DNA from: Aspidapion aeneum
Taxonomy: Eukaryota; Arthropoda; Insecta; Coleoptera; Brentidae
Direction of reading: 5' to 3'
Assembly (NCBI GenBank): GCA_963576565.1
Contig: CAUYVT010000053.1
Location: forward strand, 62,001-126,000
DNA: 64,000 bases
The notes beneath the pieces were generated by a model. That model was not told the DNA's origin. It worked only from the letters and a program-made list of their open reading frames with translations, and searched no databases. Positions 1 through 11,920 of the stretch are shown one piece after another. How positions within the stretch are numbered: the stretch's first letter is position 1; the number at the start of each line of letters is the position of its first letter. A program made the position numbers and the translations under genes.

Positions 1-167
1 ACCTATGCAAAAAGTTTGGAATTGGACTATGTATAGTCCCATGTTTCCAAATATATCACGAACAGGTGGAATATTAGTTATGGTAGTAGCAGCAGGTCTT
101 TCCTAAACCTAAGAATAAAAATATATTTTTTTATTAGTAGATTATAATAAGAATATGTACCTATATT

Positions 168-1845
<1,678 letters not shown>

Positions 1846-1869
1846 GTGCCCATAGATTGGCAGAGTATT

Positions 1870-4560
1870 TTTTATGGTTTCTTGAGTTTACTTTATCTCT
1901 AATACATACACTTTTTTAATTAGTCGTCTAGCTATAATAAAAATATGTACCTATTTTTATAAAGATTTTTTTAGTTTACTTTATATCTAAGCTCAATAAA
2001 AACTTCAATTAAATAAAGATCTTCATGTTTTCTATTTTAAAGTTACATTCTAATAGATAGCAATTTTTTCTATAGTGTCGTCTATTTACGCCACTGCAAA
2101 AACTCCCCTCCGTGTGCCAATAGTTTGAAAAGGAGCGCCGATGGAAAGGGTAAAGTTGGCGTTTTTTTGATGACCTTTGATTATTCTTTTGAGAAGAACC
2201 TTAGTTAAGGGAAATGGAACGAATTTTTAAAACCAAACGAATTCAGGTTGTATTTTAACTGTCGACGGACGGGAAAAATGCATTAAAACCTTTTTTTTGG
2301 GCTAGAGTTTAAAAAGAATGCTGACTGCGGCTTTTGTATAATAGGTAAAATACGGAAAATACTATTATAGCGGGCGCTTTTAGAAATCCGAGTTTACTAC
2401 TATGACGTAAAGTCTTTGTACTTTAATATTGTTGTTCTTGCCATTGTTAGTGCCGCATAAAAGAAATAATACCTTAAGCTCAATAAAATTTTAAATAGAA
2501 GAAGCCCTTTGTCAAGGTTTTTTGTAATAATATTCAATAAAGAAAATACTATAGGTTTTTTTCATTGATTTTCCAGTGCACAGTAAGTATTTTAAATTTA
2601 ACATATAACGATATGAAATGAACGCGAGAGTTGCAAAAGATTTCGGTGAATGCTTATGATTAAATTAATAAAGAAATAACTTAATAAGTGTAACACAGAA
2701 GTACACGTACCTATGTTATTGCAAAATGTTTTTCGATTGCAAAATGTTTTTAATGTGAGCCGTATTTAGTTGATGACACTGTAAAGTACTAAAACAAAAT
2801 TTGAATAAAAAAAACATGCTAAAATAAAACTAAAACTTTTTTCCTTTCTACTTTGTCTTACCTCAGTGTAGATTATCTACACTGTGGTTTTTCTATATCA
2901 ATATGGCGAAAATGTTTCTCGTCTTACAACCACCTATATTATTTCTGTTGACCGCCGAATTATCATTCATACATATAATTATACCTACCAAATGTAAAAT
3001 CTAAAACTTTATTAAATTATATCAAATTTACGGCGGATTCAATTAGGCCCTATATCGGATCCGGATCCAATTGAACCATAAATATATCTGATAGATTTAA
3101 GAACCAAGTCGGACTGTCCTGTAACATCACTGCCTCCGTTAGTTACAAGGACGCAATAACATAGGGACTTTTACCGCCATTTAACTAACGGGAGCAGATC
3201 ATGATTGTGTCTAGATTGGCAATTAATTTAAACTGGCAAGATAAGACTGGCTCTCGTTTCTGGTAAGTAAGAAGTAGAAACGTGCACTAAAACAAGATTA
3301 CGAATAAAAACGGTTGCTTATACTGACCTTTTTTATCCTTAGTTTACTTGATACCATACCATATCATGCTAAAATGGGAAATGATATGACATATTTTTAA
3401 AACAAACTTTGATTTTGTCGGATTCAATCTTTTAGCACAATGTGCGCTTTTGGGGTTCTTTATGTAGGGACTTTCCCTTTTCTTTACTTTTAAAGAGTAT
3501 CATCATTTTAACCAATTTTGTTCATATTGTCTGGTTTTAAGTTTGTTTAATTTAATGGCAAAATATGATAATAAAAACGTTTTATGCGGCTTTTATATTA
3601 GTTTGGATACGAAAAATTAAGAATAAAATATTTCTTTAAGAGAAACAAAATGGTTAGTGTTCAAATTATTGGTGTCGACCTCATTAGCTAGTAAGATAAG
3701 TTGAACAAATTTTGATGTGAAGCGACCAATAGCTTGCTAATCCCTTCCACCAACTTTAAGCTGCACATGCAAATCGTCGGCAAACAAATAGCAAAACAAT
3801 ATTAGTAATTCTTTAATCTGATTCACTTTTCGCTTAGTTAACAAAGCAGAACATTTTTTGGGAGCTGCTAAAGTTTTGTGCCAACAAAATTACTACTGAT
3901 TAATTAATTCCTTGCCTTTTGTTGTGTTTTTGTTTTTTTTTATTGTATTTTGGTAGATAGTTGTAATGATTTTGGGCAGAAATACATAATTCTCATTTAT
4001 TCCGTCAAATCAAAGTTATAACCTTCTCCTTTACTTTCCAAGGGTGTCAAAACCACTAATCTCTATAAATATAACTGGATAGGCCTTTACATATTTGCGA
4101 AGTGAGGCAAAAATATTGATATCTTTTGTCGAGAGAGCACGCTGTGCAGGAGGTGTTTTTGAAAGTTCGCGGACGTTTTATTTTTAATTTATAACTGGAT
4201 TTTTACTGCGATTAGATACTTCTAAAGTTTTTAAAATAATTAAAGCTACTTACTTCAAAAAGGCTTTTCACTCCTATAAAATTAGTTTTTACAAGCAACG
4301 CATCGTGTTTTCATTTTTTATTTTTGTTCAACAAAAATAATTTCAAAAATATACTGACTACATTGACAAACACTTTAATGACAAATCACAAATGACAATC
4401 TCCTTGAAGTATTAAGTTCACCGAATACCACCGGAAGAACTAGAGAGAGAAAGGTTGCAATGCTTAGCATTCATTGTGTTCATGTTCTCACTCTAAAAAC
4501 TCTTTAAATTTTTGCCTCAGTGTTCCATACACGTATAGCCGAGGCCGTTCCAGTTACTTC
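1870..4560. other. AT-rich stretch without recognised genes
   Basis: No open frame above background and no recognised repeat. Visible small structures are a 10-bp-arm perfect hairpin (CAGTGTAGAT / ATCTACACTG) at 2864-2884 and scattered homopolymer runs. The segment is probably intergenic or intronic. Confidence 0.5.
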
Positions 4561-4700
4561 GTATCGCATTGGTCAAAACTGCATTGACCGTGCAGTGTTC
4601 TTAGGGGTCCCTAGAGGACAAAACAGTTAACTGTCAACTTAATAGGTGTAGATCTTGGACCCACGTGGGTACACAGCTTTCGAGCGACAGGTACTGAAAT
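4530..4700 (+). repeat. decayed copy of the hammerhead-bearing repeat
   Basis: This aligns with 13715-13860. The ribozyme remnant spans 4594-4642. Stem II (GTCC/GGAC) and a perfectly paired stem III (ACAG-TTAA-CTGT followed by C) survive, but the core reads CTTAGGG instead of CTGANGA and GAAA has become AAAA, so cleavage is not expected. The change from ACGG/CTGT in the intact copies to ACAG/CTGT here keeps stem III paired, which supports the structural reading. Confidence 0.7.
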
Positions 4701-5240
4701 TTTAGCGTTCTATTTAAGTGAAGTTATTATGCATTTTATTAAGTAAAACTATTGTAGGTTACCCAAAAAATTGTTTTCTATTTGATTACCTATAATATAA
4801 GAGGTACTACTTTTCTACGGCTGATTTCAACACCTTTTTGATTTACGCCAAATAATATACATATGTACGTATTCTGTTCATTCATTCTAGCCAGTTATTT
4901 TTTCAGTGCAATTATGACAGCTCAATAGGCAGAAGAATAACAAAAATATAAAGGAAAATATGGTTTTATAACGTAAATAAGAACATTGGATCAAAAAGGT
5001 GACAAACAATCCGGAGAAATATGGTAAGAATAAATGCACAGAAAACTAGCTTGCATCTAGTTTTCGATCCAGTAGAAAAATTATGGACAATGTTAGAACA
5101 AACTAATATCAATCATACATACATAAAAGCAATAAAAGAAGTATAAAAAGGGTAAAAATCGGAAATTAAAATTGGAAATCGACTTTCAAAAGAATTCCTG
5201 GTAACGAGAGGCTTAAGACAGGGATGTATCTCTCCAATTC

Positions 5241-5244
<4 letters not shown>

Positions 5245-5306
<62 letters not shown>
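5245..5306. repeat. (TA)n dinucleotide tract
   Basis: About 30 uninterrupted TA units embedded in the LINE relic, just after the GLRQGC RT motif. Confidence 0.95.
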
Positions 5307-5308
<2 letters not shown>

Positions 5309-5880
5309 CAATAGCTCTAAAAAACTGGAAACGTACAGTACACGGCATGGGCATACAACTTAACGTCCGATTAACCAAATACACACTACAGTTTTTTGAC
5401 GACTAGTACTTATATATTGGAGACAAATAAAGTGAGTTAGAACTGGATAATGGACAAACGATATCTCCATGCAATGAGTATGTATAATTGGGTCTCACAT
5501 TTGATAAGACAGGGACAGACTGTAAAGAACTGGAAAAATAATGGTAAAAGCAAAAAAAGAATGTGAAATTTACTACATATGAGACAATGGTGAAAAGCAC
5601 GCTGTTGTATGGAATAGAGACTTGTCACGTAACAGAAAAATACAAAACAAAAATAAAAAGTATCGAAATGTATGTAATAAGAACAGCAATGAGAATATCT
5701 AGAACAGATCATAATATAAGCAATGAGATCATAAAAGAAAGAACGGGAATCGGGGGAAGCATAACAGCTGGTATGGTACGGCCATGTACAACGGATGAAC
5801 GACGAAAGATTACTAAAGAAGCTCCTAGAATGGCAACCAATAGGGCGCAGAAAAAGAGGGCGCCCTAAACTGGAATAGCA

Positions 5881-5938
5881 TAGGGTCACTGCATCCTGGA
5901 AGCCTGGCGTCTCCGGCTTCCAGGATGCAGTGACCCTA
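5881..5938. mobile_element. 58-bp perfect-hairpin MITE with 8-bp target duplication
   Basis: The arms 5881-5904 and 5915-5938 are perfect 24-nt reverse complements around a 10-nt loop. They are flanked by GAATAGCA at 5873-5880 and 5939-5946. The second copy of the host LINE (minus strand near 9797-9805) has this site once (CGATGGCA) and no insert, which gives an empty-site comparison. Eight-bp duplications and TAGGGTCA-type ends fit hAT-like elements. It is far below normal size and could only be mobilised in trans. Confidence 0.85.
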
Positions 5939-6241
5939 GAATAGCAACAGTCAATCCAAAGATCAATGAGTCAAAAAAACGAGACAGAAGATGATAATCA
6001 GGATCGAAGGAGGTGGAGAATAGGCGTCGGACAACGTAGAAAAACGTTCTAAACAGACATAGTGATAGTAGTAGTAGTAACTACTTTTAACTACGACAAT
6101 AGAGCCCCAGGGAGGGGTTCCAATAAAACATGAAAATAACTTAAAAACATTGGAGGTCAAATCTTTAGGTTTTCGTATTCTATTTGTCAGTGGTTTTACT
6201 CATAAAAACATTTTATTTTTACTATCAAAAATATTACACCA

Positions 6242-6424
6242 GTGCCGAAACAAAGTTTGTCGCTCGAAAGAAGCGAAGCTGATTTGTGGCCCGGAGACCC
6301 GGTCGTAAAGAAATCGAATTTCAAGGTGGATAAATTTTATTTGAATTCGAAGTATATGCAGGCTTATGATGGCTGTGACCTTATTAAATTCTCTATTTCG
6401 GAAAATAAATTATTGCATAAATAA
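6242..6424 (+). CDS. possible 3'-terminal exon, unknown protein
   Basis: A 60-codon frame with balanced composition (motifs RSEADLWPGDPVVKKS and KVDKFYLNSKYMQAYDG) ends at a TAA directly followed by AATAAA. A CAG precedes it at 6239-6241 after an AT-rich tract, so it might be a last exon rather than a gene start. It lies between a LINE tail and MITEs, and no family is recognised. It could equally be a chance frame. Confidence 0.25.
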   Translation: MPKQSLSLERSEADLWPGDPVVKKSNFKVDKFYLNSKYMQAYDGCDLIKFSISENKLLHK

Positions 6425-6480
6425 ATATTTGCACAAAAGAGTATCATAAGAAAAACATTCCATAAAAAAAAAGACCAAAT

Positions 6481-6635
6481 ACGCGAAAATGGTATTCCTT
6501 AAAAAGAATTGAGATCAAAGTATAGCCAAGTTTTTCAAAACACATTTCAAAATGAAAGGTTTCTCAATCATTTAGAAATATTTATTTAAACTTTGCTTTG
6601 ATCTCAATTCTTTTTACGGAATACCATTTTCGCGT
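6481..6635. mobile_element. 155-bp foldback MITE
   Basis: Left arm 6481-6520 and right arm 6596-6635 are reverse complements at about 39 of 40 positions (starting ACGCGAAAATGGTATTCC). The interior of about 75 bp has no coding potential. The target duplication is unclear. Confidence 0.75.
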
Positions 6636-6651
6636 GCCTTTATTTGTTAAG

Positions 6652-6957
6652 GCCGCTTGACATGGTGCATGACGCGCTGCAAATATTTGCAAGCAAAAAA
6701 TTTCGGTCAAATTGTTGCCTGCAAAAAATCTTCTTTTCGTTTGACATTGTGCATGGCCATGCATTGATTCCCCAGAATCTAGGTTAAAAATTCCCCAGTT
6801 TGCATGCAAGTACAGTTTGCATGCAAAAAAAATGGCACCGGACCGATAAAAATGGATTGCCTGCAACAATCAGCTGGATTTGTACTGCGCATGCACCTGG
6901 GCAAAATTTCATGCGTTTGCCTGCAAATTTTATTGTCATGCACCATGTCAAGCGGCC
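6652..6957. mobile_element. PIF/Harbinger-type MITE, about 306 bp
   Basis: Terminal inverted repeats begin AGGCCGCTTGACATGGTG at the left and end with its reverse complement at the right. Both ends are flanked by TTA, the target duplication used by PIF/Harbinger transposases. The interior is rich in GCATGCAA-like palindromes and has no transposase frame. The 95-residue frame inside is a shadow. Confidence 0.75.
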
Positions 6958-7088
6958 TTTATGATTTCACACATTTTTGAAAGGATTTGGATAATATTGA
7001 GTTTTAAAGTAATAAAATCTGTAGATCATGTTCAAAACTGACTTTCACAATGTCTGTGCCGGAACGCTTTCAAGCTTTTCCCTTTTTA

Positions 7089-7475
7089 CCTTCCTAGCCC
7101 GCGCAGCAATATCTAGAGAAAGTATTATTTTCGACGATTTTTTTTTGAGATAACGCCGAAAATGTGTTATTTGGGTGTATTTTGACCAATCTTAGCAATA
7201 TCGTGGTGATGTCTGTCTGTGTGTGTCGGTGTTCGACACTGTAATGAGCTGATTAGATGCTGGTCAAAATCCATTAATGCTAATGACAATGCTAACTTTT
7301 TACCAGAGCATCGCATCAATATGCGGTTTCCGGAGTATACTAGATCACATTTTGCTTAATAAGCTTTAGTTTCCGAGATATTTACAAAAAACTGTTTTCA
7401 AGGCTGATATTATATCATAGCTACACTCGAAGTGTGCTAATAGGCTAGCTAGATCCGTCTTGGATCTATTTAGTA
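7089..7475 (+). repeat. family B dispersed repeat, copy 1
   Basis: Begins CCTTCCTAGCCCGCGCAGC and ends GCTAATAGGCTAGCTAG. The interior carries GAGATAACGCCGAAAATG, ATGTCTGTCTGTGTG and GAGCTGATTAGATG blocks shared with the copies at 19620-20120 (-), 28917-29418, 40101-40523 and 63044-63324 (-). It lacks the middle block (AACACGATAGCTCCTAAACC) found in other copies. The ends are short inverted repeats of CCTTCCTAGC, partly lost here. There is no coding capacity. Confidence 0.85.
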
Positions 7476-7818
7476 ATTTTCCTATTGAAATGGGTAAATT
7501 TCTATTATTAATAATTTGTGCATTAGTAGTAATGGTTTTGATAGTTTTGTATGCCATTGCAATTTTTGCGATTTTTTTTTTCATTTTTAATTTGTTACAG
7601 GAAATGTTAGTGTTTTGGATTATTTTTGTATCATTTTTGTACAAATTAAATCTTATAAAGAAAAGTGGAAGAAAGAAGGTTATTATTTTTTTTTCTTTTT
7701 GCTTTTTGAGTAGAAGGAAAGGAGCTCTTACTCGTTGTGATAGGGGTAAATTTCTTGCACTCGTTAGATTTTGATACCAATGTTTATTTCTTTGTTATAC
7801 CTATATATCTATGTATTG

Positions 7819-7847
7819 CCAGGGACTAATGAATCCTACTGTCCCTG
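7819..7847. repeat. small hairpin
   Basis: CCAGGGAC and GTCCCTGG form perfect 8-bp arms around 14 nt, just upstream of a TIR element. No function can be assigned. Confidence 0.5.
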
Positions 7848-7857
7848 GTATTGTATA

Positions 7858-8372
7858 CAGGGTGTTTCAAAATTCAATAACATAAATTTAGTGCTGAATT
7901 CCTTATGTGATTTTAAGACAAAAAGTTCATATAAACATAGGTCCGCAAGCGCTTAGTTTCGAGATACAGGGTGTTAAAATCTTATTTTTTTTTAGGTTTT
8001 TGTTTATAGCTAATGCAGTTTTTGAGATATATAGCTCAAGTTTGGCGCGTTTTTTTAGTTATGGGCACTACACTATAAGACATGACAAATAATGGTAAAA
8101 ATCTACAGGGTGATACTTCTTCAGGGGTTTTGTCGACTTTTCCCCCGGCTTTTTTATCTCCTATGATTTTTTCGCATCTCTAACCGTTTTAAAGAAACTC
8201 GCCATTGCACCAAAGGCTACTAACATCAAAGTACATATATCAAAATAAACAAAAAAAAAACATTTCTCGAAAACTTAGCATGTGCGGACCTATTTTTATA
8301 TGAATTTTTTGTCGTGAAATCACTCAAGAAATTTAAGATTAAAATTATGTTATTGAATTCTGAAACACCCTG
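7858..8372. mobile_element. TIR element of about 515 bp flanked by TA
   Basis: The left end CAGGGTGTTTCAAAATTC and the right end GAATTCTGAAACACCCTG form terminal inverted repeats of about 34 bp. Both are flanked by TA, as for Tc1/mariner insertions. A subterminal block with AGGTCCGCA is also inverted within it (about 7940 versus 8285). Additional CAGGGTG motifs occur at 7974 and 8107. It has no transposase frame, so it is non-autonomous. Confidence 0.75.
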
Positions 8373-8495
8373 TACAATGGCGTTAACTTCTGATTTGCTA
8401 ATAAATATATGCTTTTACGAGATAATGAGTAGGAAGGGGGAAATATTATTTTTAAGAACTTGTCTATAATATCTATCTAGCTCCTTAGTTTTTTT

Positions 8496-8786
8496 GGAAG
8501 TTGGCAATATTAAGTTTACATAACTTTACATATATAGGAGAGGGAGGTAAATTTAAAACTTGGGTTTTTGTTATTTTTTTAATAGTTTTGGTAAAATTTC
8601 TATCAGTCTACCAAATCTCAGCTCTCTAACTTTTCTGAAAGTGGGCAATGTTATTTTACATAACTTTACATGTACAGGGGAGGAGAGGAAATTAAATATT
8701 TGGGACTTTTTGATTTTTTCCAAAGGTTTTGTCATAATTTCTATTAGTCTGCCAAATTTCAGCCTTCTAGAGTTTCTGGAAGTATA
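8496..8786. repeat. two-copy tandem repeat, period about 145 bp
   Basis: Blocks such as CTACCAAATCTCAGC / CTGCCAAATTTCAGC and ACATAACTTTACAT recur once at about 145-bp spacing, with a partial third start. The small frames on both strands span the repeat and are artefacts. Confidence 0.7.
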
Positions 8787-8789
8787 GTG

Positions 8790-9400
8790 CAAATTTTATG
8801 ATGTATCCATGAGTGAGTAAGTGATTGGCAAATTCGATGTTTTTTAAAATTCTGTAACTACATTTCTGATTTATTGAAGTGGGTGAAACTGGTGAAAGAG
8901 TTATTGGCTCTATCGCAATCTACGACTGTGCAAAGATTAAGATTTGTAAGGTAGTACAGCAGTTTACGCGAACTTGGCGGTGCGCTGCCGTGCCCCCAGA
9001 TAATACCAATACCTCGGCAAATAAGTATCAAGTAAAAAAATCTCAACAAGAATGGAGACAAAGAACTAACCAGAACGCGACGATTCTGTTTGTTAACAAA
9101 ACAAACAACTCGAAACTAATTATAGTAGGTAGCACATAAATAGCGAACTTTCATACTAGATTAAATTGTTTAGCTACTTTTGACGATGAACAAACTTTAT
9201 AGGTAAAATAGTTTGAAACTAAACTAAACTCCAGATCCTATTATTTGTGACATAAACAAGCCAAAATCGCTTACAAAAATATTTTCCTATATTCTTTAGC
9301 TAGGTTTAACTATAGTTAATAGAACGGAAAGAGAAGCCACAACTATGTCTGTTGTATAAATTATAACATATGAATAAGGTAGGTACAGTTAATATCATTA
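8790..9400. other. unassigned stretch
   Basis: Contains opposed frames of 86 and 67 residues (8879-9139 + and 8858-9061 -) that match no family I know. No other feature is visible. Confidence 0.35.
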
Positions 9401-9497
9401 TTTTTGAGATAACTTTTTACAACTCTTTTTCGTTGGCCAATGCTATTTGTAATGGTAAACAGCTGATGACTGACTGTCAAAAAGTTATCTCAAAAAT
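9400..9497. repeat. small foldback
   Basis: TTTTTGAGATAACTTTTT at about 9401-9418 and its reverse complement at about 9479-9496 surround about 60 bp. It is probably a decayed MITE. Confidence 0.55.
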
Positions 9498-9510
9498 TAT
9501 GAGATAAAGC

Positions 9511-9590
9511 TTAGCAGAAGCACCCACCGAAGGTGTTCTAAGACTCAAGCGTTTGATATGACGGCATGAAGCGCTAGGCAGTTCTTCCTC
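9511..9590. repeat. 80-bp dispersed repeat, copy 1
   Basis: Starts TTAGCAGAAGCACCCACC and matches the reverse complement of 19431-19514 over about 80 bp, including GCGTTTGAT and a GAAGCGCT block. Origin unknown. Confidence 0.65.
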
Positions 9591-9671
9591 TTTGTTAGTT
9601 ATTTTTTTTAGTTACTTTTAAATGAAAAAATGTTATTCTTGTTAAAAATAAGATTTCTTTTTAGATCTATT

Positions 9672-10115
9672 ATGTCGGTTTAGAATGTTGTTCCATTATG
9701 TCCGACGCATATTCTCCACCTCCTTCAATCCTGACAATCATCTTTTGTCAGGTTTTTTGAATCATTGATCTTTGGATTGACTGTTGCCATCGCAGTTTAG
9801 GACGCCCTCTTTATATGCGCCCCATTGGTTGCCATTCTATGTTCTGCTTTGGTAATCTTTCGTCGTTCATCCGTTGTACATGGCCTTACCATATCAGTTG
9901 TCTTTTAGTAAAGTCATTCATTATGACTCCCCCGATTCCCATTTTTTCTTTTATGGTCTTATTTCTTATATGATCTATTCGAGATATTTTCATTGATCTT
10001 CTTATTGCATCTATTTTGACATTTTTCTTTTGCATTTTTCAGTTACGCGACAAGTCTCTATTTCATAGAACAGCGGGCTTTTCACCATCGTTTCACATAT
10101 GTTAAATTTTATAAA
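9672..10115 (-). pseudogene. 3' fragment of the RTE-like LINE, second copy
   Basis: The reverse complement aligns with 5563-6065, including the LYGIETC-equivalent region and the RGRP-like basic end. It is interrupted by stops. It lacks the 58-bp hairpin present in the first copy, and so supplies the empty site. The 5' end is truncated, as is usual for LINEs. Confidence 0.75.
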
Positions 10116-10519
10116 CTTTTTTAAATAAACTATTCTACCAAACAAACATCTTTCTACCTAATCTTACTAAATCGATTATTAAGAATAACAACATTTTCTT
10201 GTTAAAATAACTTAAGCATACATTATATTAATCAGTTTGTAAAAATAACTACCACTTCTTGTTGGAATAACTACAGCAAAATGCTTGATCCATCAGTTAG
10301 TAAGACTAAGTATCAGTTCTTGTTGCAATAACTCTGCCTTTATTTTAGTGTCTCAAAATCGTGATGACTGATGAGTAAATGACTTTTCCATCAATAAGGT
10401 GAGGGAGGGAATCTTTTTGAGTCATGAAATTTTTTTACGGCAATTTTTTTGTACGCGTCCTCCTTTACAATAAACAAATACATTAAAAGAAAAATCAATT
10501 TCTTTGAACAAATATGGTC

Positions 10520-10596
10520 ACCCTATAAATAACTCACATTAAGAACGTGTTAAGAAGGTGTCTCTTCTTAACACGTTGTTAATGTGAGTATTAGGG
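10520..10596. mobile_element. 77-bp hairpin MITE
   Basis: ACTCACATTAAGAACGTG... and its near-perfect reverse complement (arms about 33 bp) flank an 8-nt loop. The outer ends read CCCTA / TAGGG. Non-coding. Confidence 0.65.
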
Positions 10597-10599
10597 TTT

Positions 10600-11240
10600 T
10601 CGTCTTTTTCTTACCTAAAAATGCTTAATTTACCTAATATTTAGTTAGTAAATATAAGAGCTATATAGGATTGAGTTATTTGTAAAAGTAGATAATAATT
10701 CGTTTCGCAAAATATTTTATTTTGGCGGGTTTCACAAACAAGATGGTGCAAACCTTAAATAAGAAGAAACTCATTCAACTTATCTCAGCATGCCTGCGTA
10801 ATCATAATGTAAACTAAAAAGAATCGATTTTTTTAACGGATCTTAAGCAAAGCGCATAGTTTTTAATGAAATGCAATGATAAACACAAATGGCTAACTAC
10901 CGCGTGAACAAGTCCATATCTAGGGGGCTCAATTTCTATAAGAGGACACAAAACAGATAGAGTATAGCATTGATTAATAAGAAACCGCGATACGCACGAT
11001 TCTGGTAGAAAGCGTTCCACCGTTGCCAAAGGTAACAATCTGAAACAATTGTTGAGGGCGAAAATTATTACTTGACGAAAATTATTAACTAGAATAACAC
11101 TTTAAAATTGAAAATCATTATTTTAATTATTTACTTTTTGATTCAAATAATTCATTAAGTTAATAGACTTATAAGTGTCTATTTACTTTTAGAAACGCCG
11201 AACTTTAAGGTATTATTCTGATTGTGTATCATCCCGTTTG
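10600..11240. other. unassigned stretch
   Basis: No convincing gene. A 74-residue minus-strand frame (10814-11038) has no recognisable domain. Confidence 0.4.
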
Positions 11241-11249
11241 GGTTAATGT

Positions 11250-11920
11250 TCGTTTTTCAAAAACAAGCTTTTTTCGAAGACAATTTGATGAAAAACCTAA
11301 ACTTCGAAAAAACACTTTTTTCGTAAAAAATTATTTTGAATGAAGTTTTTTTTGAATGACATTTTTTTTCAATTACACTTTTTTCGAAAACATTTTTTTC
11401 GAATTAAATTTTTTCGAAAAATTATTTCTTGCTTTCCTGTCCTCCTTTTGAGAGATCCAAATCGGTAATATCCTAACCCTCTTAAATTGATGGCAGACAT
11501 ATCATAACCTATCCCATGGGCGCACCCAGGCGGGTGGGCGGGGCCCGGGTCTTGTCCACGCCTAAGACTTTTTTAGATATTTTCTACATCTTTCATGAAT
11601 AAAAAAATAAAATAGCATATTTTTTTTTGAAAAAACCGTCTTTTAAAAAAATGTATTTGAAATACGTTATCGAAAAAAACGAATTCAAAAAAAATTTCAT
11701 CCGAAAATGTTTTTTTGTGTCGCAAAAAAAATGTTTTCGAACAATTGTTTTCGAAGAAATGTTTTCGAAGAAATATTTTCGAAGAAAACGTCATTTGGAA
11801 AAAATGTCATTCAAAATTGTGGTTTCTGAAAATAATGTCATTCGAAATTTAGGTTTTCAATTAAAATTTCTCGTCGAAAAAAGTGTTATCGATAACCGTG
11901 ATTTCGGAAAACGAACAGTG
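11250..11920. repeat. degenerate TTCGAA-motif array in two blocks
   Basis: Blocks 11250-11430 and 11610-11910 consist of loosely periodic TTTTTCGAA / ATGTCATTCGAAA motifs about 20-25 bp apart. A related array (ATGTCATTCGATAAAAA) lies at 13405-13560. The 108-residue plus-strand frame here is lysine/phenylalanine-rich translation of the array and is not a gene. Confidence 0.6.

Larger units (their letters stand above)
5040..6090 (+). pseudogene. LINE reverse transcriptase relic (RTE-like)
   Basis: Conceptual translation across several frames gives LVTRGLRQGC (about 5200), a decayed FFDD catalytic-like motif near 5395-5403, and then a long C-terminal block (5563-5868) of the type seen in RTE-like LINEs: LYGIETC, IEMYVIRTAMRISRTD and an RRKRGRP-like basic end. 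Stops and shifts interrupt every frame, and a (TA)n tract replaces RT sequence at about 5245-5306. The 3' end runs into a TAG/TAA trinucleotide tail near 6060-6080. The same 3' portion is present inverted at 9672-10115. Clade assignment is by motif memory and is tentative; LINE origin is firm. Confidence 0.75.

Noticed and set aside
9421..9490. Additional hammerhead candidate around CTGATGA at about 9461
   Set aside because: No stem II hairpin or GAAA follows at the proper spacing.
10814..11038. 74-residue minus-strand frame as a host gene
   Set aside because: No domain, splice context or codon signal; within the range expected by chance.
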